DNA from: Amoebophrya sp. A120
Lineage: Eukaryota > Sar > Dinophyceae > Syndiniales > Amoebophryaceae
NCBI GenBank assembly: GCA_905178155.1
Contig: CAJINV010000019.1
Location: 76,237 to 140,236, forward strand
Direction of reading: 5' to 3'
DNA length: 64,000 bases
Under the pieces are notes generated by a model, which saw only the letters and a list, made by a program, of their open reading frames with translations, had not been told where the DNA came from and made no database searches. This document shows positions 53,903-63,766 of the stretch, one piece after another. The position numbers and the translations under genes are program-made. Each line of letters opens with the position of its first letter. The stretch's first letter is position 1.

Positions 53903-56516
53903 CAGCTTCCCGGCGTATCGCAGCGCTGTGGTCTGCTGCTTCGGCGGCGGCCGCCCTTGTAGTTCCCACCCGCAAAAGCCGGAAGGCCCCGCTGGTTGTC
54001 TGCTCCGCTTGCTCGAGCTTTTGCCCGAACTCGTCGTCCCTCCTGCTGGCCTCGGCGTTTGCTACACGCGCCGTCGCGCGCCGTAACGCGGTGCGCCAGT
54101 ACAGTCGCTCCGCCGGCGGTGCGAAGGCCACGCGCTTGATGCACTCTCCCCGCTCTTTCAGTGCAAGGCCTAGCTCCGTGCCTGTTTGCCACCGCGGCTG
54201 CCTGTGTCTCTTTCTCGTTCTCGTGACATTGCTGCGCGGGATAGACCTGTGCGCGGCGGCTTGTATCGCAGCGCGGATGTGTGCGAACTTGTCCTCGACC
54301 GACGGTGGTGCCGGGTGGTCCCGGAGAAAGGTGCGCATCTCTGCGCGGTACAAGTCCCAGTCCGCCCGATTGAAGTTCAAGCGCGTGCGCCTCTTCGTTG
54401 TGGGGAGTGGTTCCTGCCACAAGTCCGGGCTCCACGGAGCTACCGTTGGGTCCGCCGGGAGGGCCACTACCGCCCCGGGGGCCGGCGCAGGTGGCGTTTT
54501 TGTGCTTGGTGTCGGGACCGGTGTGGGGCCGCCAAATGAAGGAACTATCGGCGCCAGCCCGGAGACTGCGGCAACTAGCAACCCCAGCCCCGGCAAGACC
54601 GGCAGTCGCTTCTCCCCTGTGTTGCTCTGCGCGTCCGCGCTGTGCTTGTTCGCGCGCTGGGCCCGAAGGCGCTCGAACTTCTCCTTGCGGAGAACCTTCT
54701 TTTGCCTCCCGGTGAGATTTACTTTCCCACCACCTCCTGCTGCTCCCTGTGTTTCGAAACTGGCGTCCTGTGTGCCCCGGAGGCCTTGGTTGGCCTTCTG
54801 CCCCGAGCCGGTAGCGCGGCCTCGTCCCGCCCCTCCTCCCCCGGCGTCGTCTTTTGCTGTGTTGCTGGCGGTGAAGTTCTGCTTCCCCGGACGCTGATCG
54901 GCACGTGGCTCGACCAAGTCGAAGACCAGGGCCGCATGGTCTCCGCCGACGAGGCACACTGCTGGCCCCTGCGGCTGTAGTTCGGCAGCCCGCGCGAGTA
55001 GTCTTCCGGTCAGCAAGACTACGTCCGGCGAGGTCTTCGACGCAGGCCGGGTCGGCAGCGGGGTGGTGTAGAACTCCAGCGCCTGCGCAGTTGCCCAGGT
55101 CTTCACCTGGGTCGCCCGTGGCTCCTGTGTGTGGTTCGCGTCCCAGGAAATTGCAATCTCCCTGCCCGGGGGCATGTTGATTGCCGGTAGGGTGGGAATT
55201 CCCGGAGGGGTGTAGACGTTCGCGCTTACGCCCCACTCCTTGCCCGTGTCGAGGTTGAACAGGGTGGCGCAGGTGGAGGCAACGTTCTTCCCGCCCTCCG
55301 CGACAATGCGGAAGTCCGGGTCTGACTTCACGACTCCCACTCGCCCCTCTCGGACGATGCTGGCAGCCCCTCCCCCGCTGCCTTCGGTCTCACAGACTTC
55401 AAGAACCTCCCAGCCCGGTACGTGGCGCTGGAGAAATTCGCGGAGGAAGTCTTCGCCGCACCAGGTTTCCTGGAGGTGGCACAAGTCCACCTCGTGCTCC
55501 TCGAGCAGCTGGCTCAACGCCGCCCCTTTCACAGAGGCCGCCGCTTCGTCGCTTTGGTTGAGCGACTGGCAGTTCCACTGCGCGACCCGCACCGCCCCTT
55601 GCACGACTGGGTGCTTCGCCCCATACTGCTCTTCCTCCGCTTTTGCTGCGCCCTTGGCCGGCCCGACTACGTGGCGCGTGTAGTACTTGACCTCCTTCCC
55701 CCGGCTACACTCGGGCAAGAGGAAGGTCGTGCACTTCTTGTGTGCCTTTGCGATGTGCTCGCTGAAACCCTGGACCCTACCCGCATACCCGCGGTTGTAT
55801 GGGCAGTGCGAGCAGTAGTAGCGCCGCGCTGCTGCAGCTTGTTTTAGCGTATCCCCCAGGCCAACCACAACGCAGGACTCGGCATTCTGGTAGTTTGGGA
55901 GGTCCTGGACGGACACAACGCCTTCGACCGCAGGCGCAGCTTCTTCCTGGTCTTCGTCCCCGTCGGGGCCAGCACTGGCGCGCCCTGTGCTGCTGCAGCT
56001 ATTCCCGCCCGCCTGCAGGCGGTTGGGTTGTTCCGCTTGTAGTGCAGGTGCTGCCAGGGCATTGGAAACGTTGTCGCCCAGGCCGGGCGGCTGGCGTAGA
56101 GCCTTCTTTTGCTCTGTTGTCGGATGCGCCGCTGCGAGCATTGCTCTGGTTCCGGAGTTGGAGATGTGCTGTGCGGCTCCCTCCTGTGCAGGTCCGCTTG
56201 CGACCTGTGTCCCGGCAACCTGCTCCAGACCAGGAGGTGTCTGTTGTGGCTGGACCTCCTGCTCCTGCTGGACCCGCGGGAGAGCAGGCTCTCTCGCTGC
56301 TGTTGTGCTGCTCACCTGAACCTGATGCATCGCCGGTACTGTTTCGTCATTTGCAGGAGGGGGAGGGGGGCCCAGCTGGATTTGTGTTGTCGCGCCGCCT
56401 AGTGCTTGTCGGCTGCTGTGTGCAGGGTGCAAGTCGTGCTGCATCGCCAGAACTTGGCGTGGGGCGGGGGTGTTTCCGTGGGCCTGTAGGCACGTGCGCT
56501 GTATCGGAGCAGCCAC
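53751..56516 (-). pseudogene. Retrotransposon N-terminal part: zinc finger and AP endonuclease
   Basis: The first 230 residues are Gln/Pro/Ala-rich. YYCSHCPYNRGYAGRV...HIAKAHKKC is a C2H2-type finger. The endonuclease then has WNCQSLNQS (Asn), HLQETWCGEDF (Glu), ISWDANHTQEP (D-x-N) and GGDHAALVFDL (Asp-His), matching the APE-type active site. The frame loses sense near 53930, where one base separates it from the RT frame. No in-frame ATG precedes the low-complexity start; a shorter frame from 56547 overlaps it, so the true start is unclear. Confidence 0.85.
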
Positions 56517-56639
56517 TGTGACTTCGGCGCCCCATCTTGTCTGTCATTTTAGACAGAGTATCATATTACTTTCTTCTACTTCTACTTCTTTGTTTATTCC
56601 CTTCTGAAATAACTAGAGTTTCCGCCCCTTCCCATCCGC

Positions 56640-59600
56640 TCAAATTTGCAGAAGCGCATCGCTCCCGTTTGCTGCCTCAACTCGCCCCCTCCAACTCCGC
56701 CCCTTGCAAGACTGCTGGAGGATTTTTCGGGTCAGGTATGCAGTGCAAAAAAACATCGTATTAAATGCAAGAGAAAACTGCATGACAAATCGCTTCCTGA
56801 AGCTAAATCAGTATCACAAGTGCGATTTTTCCATTTGCAGAAATCTGTCATGCGATTGTTGACCTACGAGTAGCACGACACATTTGCGATGCATATCAAG
56901 AAGATGATGGCGAAAGTGAAGAGGAGGATGATCCCGACCGTTGTCGCGGAACAGAATTCCATGAATTCCGCGTCTTGTTGCAGTTCCGGTTTATTGTCCC
57001 CGCTCTCCCGGATGAGATGACTCTTCGCACTGTTCATTCCCTGCGCCTGCTCGTTCTCCGAGGACCACCTCCCGTAGTTGAGCAGGAAATTCAGGTACGA
57101 TTGCGAAGTAGAGTCGGTCGCCGCAGAGGAAGTGGAGAGACTGCGAGTGTTTCCATCTTCACCATCTTCTTCAGCAAGAGCTGCTACATCCCCTACTTCA
57201 TTCGTCTCGGGGAAGTTGTTGTGTCCGCCCTGCTCCTCATCAGTTTGAGTTTCGACGATTCTGCTTTGTTTGAGGTTTTCGCCCTCGGATAGTTGTAGTT
57301 TTTGCGCCAGCTGCAAGTGTGGTGGTTCTTCTTCTTCTTTTCCCGCCTGCTCCTCAACATTGTCGTGTTCTTTTTTCTCTGATTCTTCGCCGAAGAAAAT
57401 TCGGTTGAAAAACGAAACCAGTTTCTGGTTAAACCGCGGACCACTTTTGCGTTGAAGGTGGTTCAAGTTCGACTTTGAAGACGTGGTCGACGTCGCTTGT
57501 TGTTGATCCAGGTCAGCTTTGTCGTCATTTACAGACTTATCAGCATCTTCATTTAAGACATCGGTTTCCCTTTCCTCGTCGACATCTTCCATGGACCCCG
57601 TCGCCGCGTACTGGGGGTTGCTGTACCCGCCCCGGAGATTTGAGGTTTTCTTAACAGCTGATGTTCTACTTCTTCTGGAAGCACCAGTGTTGACATGATC
57701 AACATCTGAGGATGAGGAAGACGTAGTTTCTATCTTTCTTGCCGAGGAGCTACTAGCCGCTCCTGCTGTGCTGGTGCTGGTTGCGGGAATTCCTGCACCA
57801 CTGGATGGAGTTGTAGATGAGGGCTTTGTTGTACTCTGCGCCACGTCGGAAGTAGATGCAGCTCCTGGTGAGCTGCTACCCGCTTGTTCATCGTCTACTT
57901 CGACGTGTTTTTCCGATGTCGCGGCACCCTTTGTAGGCGAAGAAGAAGATGAAACCGCGGCCGTACCACTGCTCTGTAGTTTCCGAGCAGCTTTACCTTG
58001 AGAAAGTCGTGCAGAAGTTGTAGTTGTTTTTGTGACGTCTTTCTTTTGGAGTTGCGTCTGATCCTGCTGCTGCTCGTCACCCTCCAACTGTAGGAATGCG
58101 GAGGAAAACGCAGTGGCTTCTGGGTCGAGGTCGTCCACATCATCTGCCTTTTTGTGATGATGATGATGATGGTGGTCGTGATGCTTGGCTGATTGTGGTT
58201 TTTCGGCAGGAGCATCCTCCTCGTCATCTACCTCTTCGTCCTTAGCCGCCGACGACGGCGCCTTCGCTTCTTTTTCATTCCCCGCGGCTGTACTAGCAGA
58301 TTTGCTTGTAGTTTTCGGTGCGGCAGCGGCAGAAGGACCAGCACCTCCTTTCGTTCGACCTTGGGTTTTTGTCTATCCTGTGGAAAAGTATCGCCCTCGT
58401 GCTAATGTAATACGGCGGATATCTTTGCATGACAGATCTGATTTTCTATTTCTAGTACCCGGGTTAGCATTGGAAGTATCATTTTCGATTCTGCAAAAAT
58501 TTGTAATCTGCAGTTGCTAGTACGTGTAGTACCACCAGTACGATAAGTATCGACGAGACTTTTCAACACTGCATATTTCCCCGCCCTTGCTGCCACCACC
58601 TTGCACATCTACCGTCGTCTTCGTTTGCGCAACAGGAGGCGTTGGTGCGCCGGCCGTCGCAGTCTGGCTGGCAGGAGGCAAAGTGGGCACGGAGAGGTCC
58701 ATTCCCGGTACCAGGCCGCTGACGACGTTCTTGCCACCAGCCTTGCTCCGCTGCGTGGAAATTTCCGGAATCTTTCCCGCGAGAAGATCCCGACCGGCTG
58801 GCGTTTCTCCCAGCACGGAGGGCGGCTCCTTTTCCACATCGTCGTGCCATTTTTTCTCCCGGTGTTTCGCAGTCGCCTTTTTGTGTTCTTTCTTCTTTTT
58901 AGCCGCTGCGCCTTCGCTGCTCTCGTCCTCGCTACTGCCGGTTGCTTTCTTCTTTTTCTTGTTCCTACTACGGGCGGCCTATCCTCTGCAAAAGTATCGT
59001 ACTCGTAGTGGCTGCTGCAGCTACTCCTGCATTACAGATTTCATGCTCTGTCTACCACAATCGCCAGCATTACAAATTCAATGCTTCAACTTGGGAAATA
59101 AATTTGTGATGCAATTTTGAATAGTAGCACGATGCTTTTGCATTGCATAGGGCTGCGACCAGTCCCAATCCCGTTGCTCCTGCTGCAACGCCGCCCGCGG
59201 CTACAAGTCCGGCCTGCAGCTTCTGATTCTTTTGGATCTCTTCTTGCAGCTCGTCGTATGAGAGTGCACAACTCTCCATCCTCCTTATTTGTCATGCAAA
59301 ACTACACCAAATCCAGTTGCTGCCTTGTAGCATTGTTTGCATGACAAACTCCGGAAGCCCAAGCAGTACTACACTAGGGACATAAATTTGTCATGCATCG
59401 GCTCCACGTGTGCTGGTGTTTGTATTGCTGTTCATGCCATGCAAATGAGGGGGAGGGGGAGTTCTGCATTGTCATAGGTTGTACAGCGTGTTGCCGTCAA
59501 GCTCGTGTTGCTATCGAATGCAAATGTGTCTGGGTCTGGAAACTTGTGATGCTGAGCCCCCCTTGGCTGAGCCTGTTCCAAGAGCCACCAAGCATGACAA

Positions 59601-60325
59601 GTTTTCGTCGAGCTTTCTTACTTTTATACGTAGCAAGCATAAGCATTACACGTGGCGTTTTTGCATGACAAAAAAGGCACAACTTGTGCTGGTCATGCAA
59701 TACAGACTTGGCACTCATGCAAGACAAGCAGCAGAACTTCCTCCTTTCCAGACCCAGACGTATTTGCAATGCATAGTTGCAAGTCTTCAATCTTCTGGTC
59801 GTCCCGGGCGTTCTCTGCTTCGGCGTTATCAGTTGCTGTTTTGGCTGCTTCTTTGGCCTTTTCGAGCTGCCTCCGCAACTGTTCGATAGTATTCTGGTCC
59901 TCATTGTGTTGTGTCTTGAGATCGTTCTTGTCACCTTGTATCCAAGAAAAAAATTGTGTAGGAAGAGCAGCGTCACAAATTTCGTTCTGCATCTACAGAA
60001 AACACCTGTCATGCGCAGCTAGTAGTGTACGTGAAAGCACGCATCAAGCGTCGGGTGGCTATGAACATGCAGCTTCGGCACGACATTGTCGTGCCGAAGC
60101 TGCTTCTTCTTCTTCCTCTACACTTGTCACAAGTGTAGCGGTTTTGCATTTTCTACATCTTTGCAAACTTACACTTACACAGTTTTTTTCTTGCACATCT
60201 TCCAGGTCGCTGATTTTGGCGTCGTCCGCTGCATCGTCTTCTCGGGCCTCCGCGGCGTCGGCATTAGCCTTCGTTAGTGCCGCCTGGTCCGTCTTATCCA
60301 GTTGCGCAAATCCAACGGACGTTGC
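56640..60325 (-). CDS. Coiled-coil and single-pass membrane protein (gene 14), 5' end unresolved
   Basis: Exons read downward: from about 60325 to 60198, 59933-59776, 59506-59485, 59283-59150, 58974-58576, 58368-56896, 56731-56640. The N-terminal part is coiled coil (DAKISDLEDDKNDLKTQHNE; QLRRQLEKAKEAAKTATDNA), then a Gly/Ala hydrophobic patch (GLVAAGGVAAGATGLGLVAA), a Lys-rich linker, a His run (HHDHHHHHHH) and a long Ser/Thr/Glu region. Near the C-terminus is a membrane helix (TTVGIILLFTFAIIFL) followed by a basic tail. Introners at five junctions keep the frame; the intron at 59284-59484 is GT-AG and borders a 22-nt exon. A tail-anchored scaffold is likely (inference); no family recognised. 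Confidence 0.75.
56737..56895. mobile_element. IE-B introner in gene 14
   Basis: Left end TATGCAGTGCAAAAAAAC, right end CACGACACATTTGCGATGCATA. Repeat TCAGG/TCAAG, one mismatch. It lies directly after the membrane helix. Confidence 0.88.
58374..58575. mobile_element. IE-B introner, diverged, in gene 14
   Basis: Left end TATCCTGTGGAAAAGTATCG; the right end has decayed (CTTTTCAACACTGCATA). Repeat TTGTC/TTTCC (3 of 5). Excision keeps phase between GGGSKG and the next exon. Confidence 0.8.
58980..59149. mobile_element. IE-B introner in gene 14
   Basis: Left end TATCCTCTGCAAAAGTATCG, right end GATGCTTTTGCATTGCATA. Repeat CGGCC/GGGCT (3 of 5). It joins GLGLVAA to RSRNKKKKKATGSS. Confidence 0.88.
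59512..59775. mobile_element. IE-A introner in gene 14
   Basis: Left end TATCGAATGCAAATGTG, right end GTATTTGCAATGCATA. Perfect repeat GTTGC (59507-59511, 59776-59780). Confidence 0.94.
59939..60197. mobile_element. IE-E introner, diverged right end, in gene 14
   Basis: Left end TATCCAAGAAAAAAATTGTG; the right end reads CACAGTTTTTTTCTTGCACA, with the final GATA lost. Repeat CCTTG/TCTTC (3 of 5). Joining DLED to DKNDLKTQHN is in frame. Confidence 0.8.
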
Positions 60326-60820
60326 TCAGGAGGTAGAGGCAGATTGATATTAGAATACAAGGTAAGCTACAACAGCTTCTTTTTACGTAGAAAACGACTC
60401 GAACTCAAAGCGCAAGTTGTTGAGGCTCAGACATACCACATCCGGCTGAGAACAAGAAGCTATACAAGAAGCAGCTACCGAAGTAGAATCGAAGGACTTT
60501 TACGTGTCGATGCTTTTACATGTCCTAACAATTGCGGAGAGGAACAAGAATTAAAACAGGAAAGCTCGTGCATACGAAAGAAAAAATACAACTGCAACTG
60601 CAATTGGTTTTGACAAGTAGTACATGGCACTGATTCAAATCCACCGACAACATCAACTTCTTCCTGCAGAGCTTCACCTGACATCCTGCAAGCCTCTCAC
60701 AAAGACAAATCAAAATTATAAACATGTCATTCATTACTATTTATTACATCTTGACGTGTTAATCCTATTCCTTGTCCCTGGCAACGTGCAGTGTGCCAGG
60801 CGTAGGCGGTGTGTTGGGTC

Positions 60821-60860
60821 GATCAACTGCAAATATCTCTGGGTCGGTGGTGCTGAATTG
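60821..60860. mobile_element. IE-A end remnant
   Basis: GATCAACTGCAAATATCTCT followed by GGGTCGG matches the left arm of family A. No matching right end or target repeat was identified, so this is a fragment or a very decayed copy. Confidence 0.5.
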
Positions 60861-61019
60861 TGGATGAGACGCATTTAAGTATAGAAGATAGCGTCAAAGT
60901 GTATATGCATGTAGAAGCGAGCATGACAAGATGTTCTATTTTCTCATGCGTGGGACTGTACAAACACAAACAAACTGCTCTTCAGACGAGGAAAGGGTCA
61001 TGCAAGGAGATGAAAGATT

Positions 61020-61193
61020 CTACACTGGAATCTCTTTTTCATACATCTGATTTCCAGTGCCAGTCCAGGAACGAAAGCAAGACACGCAACACAAGTCCAC
61101 CTCAGCCCGACCCAGGATGGGAATGTTTTCACGAAGTAGATCTTCCAGACGGTCGATTTCCTCATTCCGGTCCGCCACGGAGGGGTCCCACTC
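61020..61193 (-). CDS. Probable terminal exon of an unresolved minus-strand gene
   Basis: A good acceptor (CTTACTCACAG at 61194) precedes EWDPSVADRNEEIDRLEDLL and RENIPILGRAEVDL; the frame stops at 61020. The acidic, helical start resembles coiled-coil protein. No upstream exon could be joined with confidence. Confidence 0.35.
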   Translation of the reverse strand, partial: EWDPSVADRNEEIDRLEDLLRENIPILGRAEVDLCCVSCFRSWTGTGNQMYEKEIPV

Positions 61194-61620
61194 CTGTGAG
61201 TAAGTGTTTTTTACGATAGTACCATACAAATTCTCAATAGAAAAAAGCGAGACCGCTTGTTTCTTTAATTCCGTTCTGCTCCGGACGGTTCTACTCGAGT
61301 ATGTTTGTCATTGATGTCAGTCGACTTTATCTCAAGCCGACCCTATTTTTAATACTGTTCGCTATCTCACCATGTAAGTACATGTTGGCCAGGGAGACGC
61401 TAGTAAGGCCCCAATTGGTATATATATTACCAATTCCTGCAGTGAAAGCAAAAGTAGAAGTCGGAAGCTGCTTTTTTTTTCTTGCGTTAAGAAAAAATAC
61501 CTACAACTGCAAAGCGGTAGATTCAAACCACAAACTCGAGATGCGACTTCCTGGACCAATATCGCATTAGATGCGACATTTCGCATGCATACATAAAAGC
61601 AATTGGTCCTGCAACACACT

Positions 61621-61655
61621 TGATGATGATTATGATGATGATGATTATGATGACT
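61621..61655. repeat. TGA/ATG microsatellite
   Basis: Imperfect TGA trinucleotide run with interspersed TTA units, in non-coding sequence. Confidence 0.85.
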
Positions 61656-61849
61656 TAATACTTGTAAGACCCAGCTGTTTGGTCCATACGTTGTAAGGGT
61701 AAGCAAGTAAGTACTTACCGGCTGAACATCGAGGTGACTAATATGGAAAGAAAAAAACCCTGCACGTTCGTTCAATGCTGGTCTTTCTGCGGACTTATAT
61801 ATAGATACGCGCGCGGGCGCGCAAGTCGTTTGACAGCAGATCTTCAGCC

Positions 61850-62337
61850 ATGACATCGAAGAAGTTTTGCCATTCCTGTTCTCATGATTGCAAAATTACG
61901 AGTACGATGGGCTTTTTTCTTCGGCTAGTTGTCTGGGTCCGATGCGCCGATGTATCAACTGCAAATATTTATATCCGGGTCTGGAAAGTTATCGTGCTAA
62001 TAGCTCCGTGCATGACAAAAGCAGCACGAGTAAAGGAATTATACTTACACAGGTAAGTAACATCACCCATTTGATGTGAGCGGTCCTGTTGTGCGTAAAA
62101 GACATGAGAAGCAGCGTTTTTGCATAGAAGAAAAAATCACCGCCATTGCGCAATATGTATTTACAGAATCCGGGAGCATAGAGGCTGCTGGTAGCTCAGC
62201 GTGACGATTTACAAGCCTGGAACCCTCCACGACCCAGACATATTTGCATTTAATACGATGTTCCAACCATGCGGGAATTGAGCCGCCCACTCAGCTTCGG
62301 TGTAGCATCCATCTTTGCCGGGACTCCATCAAAATGA
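61850..62337 (+). CDS. Possible small plus-strand gene split by an introner, 59 aa
   Basis: The ATG at 61850 opens MTSKKFCHSCSHDCKITSTM. Removing the introner plus one repeat copy gives an uninterrupted 60-codon frame ending FAGTPSK and TGA at 62335-62337. TATATATAGATA lies about 50 bases upstream. A minus-strand reading across the same join is also open, so the strand is not certain. It would be the only plus-strand gene with an introner in the window. The Cys/His pattern (C-x2-C-x3-C) is suggestive but too short to classify. Confidence 0.35.
61953..62255. mobile_element. IE-A introner with perfect repeat, host gene uncertain
   Basis: Left end TATCAACTGCAAATATT, right end CATATTTGCATTTAATA. 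Perfect repeat CGATG (61948-61952, 62256-62260), although the interior is diverged. Confidence 0.88.
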
Positions 62338-62941
62338 CAAATCTCCTCCCTCGACGTCCACACTCAAATACAAATTTGGGAAGCGGGTGAGGGATCTGTA
62401 GCGTGCACAATAACTCACTCTGCCATGCCAGAGAGAATATCACAGAAAAAGCAGAGCGTCGGAATGGATAGCGCCTAGACTCTTTGCTGGCTCAGCATGA
62501 CTGAAGAAGGCAGCAGAACAGCAGTTTTGCCCAGAATTGCCTAACAAATGGCAATGAGCCGATGCGTACTTACTATAGTGTCGTGTCACTTCGCGCTCGC
62601 CTTGTCGAAGGACAGAGCCGGTCTGTGGGTGTGGCGACAAATCAGCATGATAAAGAGATTTCGTTTTTGCGTCTGGGGAGAGGGGGAGAATTCCCGAGGA
62701 TAGATCGCCTGGAAGGGGCATGGGTCCCACTTCTGGAAAGAAAAATTCGCGACACGACAGTCACTATATTCATTTTGCTGGTTGTGCATGAGCGTGGCAT
62801 CACTCACAATTTTTCCTTGCATAGAAACGCGCCAAGTGTGAAAGAAATTCTCGGGGGAAAGAGCAAGAGCGTCACTGCTGTGCTCCCTCCTGTCGATCGT
62901 CGTGAATGTTGCATTTTTAAGCACCATGATAACCGTTTTTA
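62338..62941. other. Intergenic, no supported gene
   Basis: Opposing frames on both strands (62562-63074 plus, 62586-62945 minus) have no recognisable content, and the plus one runs through the IE-C element at 63035. Some GCATGA strings suggest decayed element DNA. Confidence 0.4.
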
Positions 62942-63433
62942 TCATGCAAGGATGGCACGAAGCGAACTTTGCGACGAACTTTTTGCGTTAGGTATCCAAT
63001 CGGCCTGGCACAATATGCCGTCATCCCCCGCCAGCATCCTACGAAAAAACGCCCCCCACCCATATTCAAGATGAGACCTTTGCGACACAAATCTTGTTCA
63101 ACCGGGGTGGCTAGAAGGTGCAGTCGCATCACGAATCCATTTTTTCTCCATTCTGATGCGGACATGATGAACTTCCAGAGAGATGAGCATCGAAAAACGT
63201 TTCGCATCCATGGAGCTGCGCATGAGAGATACATAATTTTGGCATGCAGACTCGCACGACAAACATGTTGGAGTGTTTTTGTTCTGCAAAAAAACCAAAA
63301 TGAGGCACAGCTTGGAGTTGGCCGACGGGACGTTTTTACTCAGGATAGCCAGCTTGGATGCTTCGTCCCAAGACATAACCTTGTCCATGGTATGGGAGCG
63401 GCAGGAGGTGGGAAATCGACCAACTGAAAACAT
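62942..63433 (-). CDS. Small protein, 57 aa (gene 15)
   Basis: Exons 63433-63348 and 63029-62942; 174 nt in frame. The ATG at 63431-63433 gives MFSVGRFPTSCRSHTMDKVM. Excising the introner joins SWDEASKLA to GDDGILCQADWIPNAKS, ending RAILA. Supported by the perfect introner repeat and exact phase. A second Met (MDKVMSWDEA) could be the real start. Function unknown. Confidence 0.55.
63035..63347. mobile_element. IE-C introner in gene 15
   Basis: Left end CATCCTACGAAAAAACG (first base drifted), right end ACGTTTTTACTCAGGATA. Perfect repeat GCCAG (63030-63034, 63348-63352). At 313 bp it is the longest C copy, with an extra A-rich stretch on its right. Confidence 0.92.
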
Positions 63434-63483
63434 AATCTACCATGCAAAAAAGACACTTTGTTGACCAGTATGAAATGCGCCCA

Positions 63484-63766
63484 CTAGCTTAGTTCGAGGC
63501 GCTCCACCTCGTTCATGGCAAATTCTCCCCACGCGTCGCGGCAAATTGGAAGGGAAGTGGGTCTATTGCTACCTGGGGGGGAAAAAGGTGAAATAATGTG
63601 GCGCGATTTTCCCGCCCACCATTTATGATGATAGATGAGACACCTGCGCGGCAAGAACTGCGGCGCCTCAAAGTCGGCGCCGGCAAGGATCGGGCCAGAC
63701 ACTCAGAATAAGTAGAAGGGCCGCCCACAGAAGTGACAAAAAATCAGCGGCAGGAGGAGACTGCAT
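63484..63766 (-). CDS. Small secreted protein, 50 aa (gene 16)
   Basis: Exons 63766-63703 and 63572-63484, joined by a GT-AG intron of 130 nt (GTGTCT...CCCCAG). The ATG at 63764-63766 starts a signal peptide (FLSLLWAALLLILS), followed by a short mature part (NRPTSLPICRDAWGEFAMNE, then VERLELS). Phase across the join is exact (153 nt). A small exported peptide or effector is a guess; the short length leaves some doubt. Confidence 0.5.

Larger units (their letters stand above)
51203..56560 (-). mobile_element. Non-LTR retrotransposon with endonuclease, reverse transcriptase and RNase H
   Basis: On the minus strand it reads zinc finger, AP-type endonuclease, reverse transcriptase, RNase H, then a C-terminal zinc knuckle: the order found in I-like and related LINE elements with RNase H. 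Two single-step frame changes (near 53930 and 52810) break the reading frame, so this copy is probably inactive unless these are sequence errors. Downstream of the RNase H stop lie two tandem 14-nt units instead of a poly-A tail. The 5' limit is estimated from the end of coding similarity. No target-site duplication could be confirmed. Confidence 0.85.
60326..61849. other. Region upstream of gene 14: weak exon, element remnant and microsatellite
   Basis: Apart from the separately listed exon (61020-61193), IE-A remnant (60821-60860) and microsatellite (61621-61655), I see only short unrecognised frames. A good splice-donor-like AAGGTAAGC lies on the plus strand near 60359, hinting at an unannotated transcript. 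Confidence 0.4.

Noticed and set aside
59286-59476. An additional introner family in gene 14
   Set aside because: The ends (TATTTGTCATGC and GTCATA) are weakly inverted, but there is no target repeat and a GT-AG intron at 59284-59484 explains the join.
62562-63074. 170-codon plus-strand frame
   Set aside because: It runs into the IE-C element and overlaps gene 15 exon 2, which has exact phase support on the other strand.
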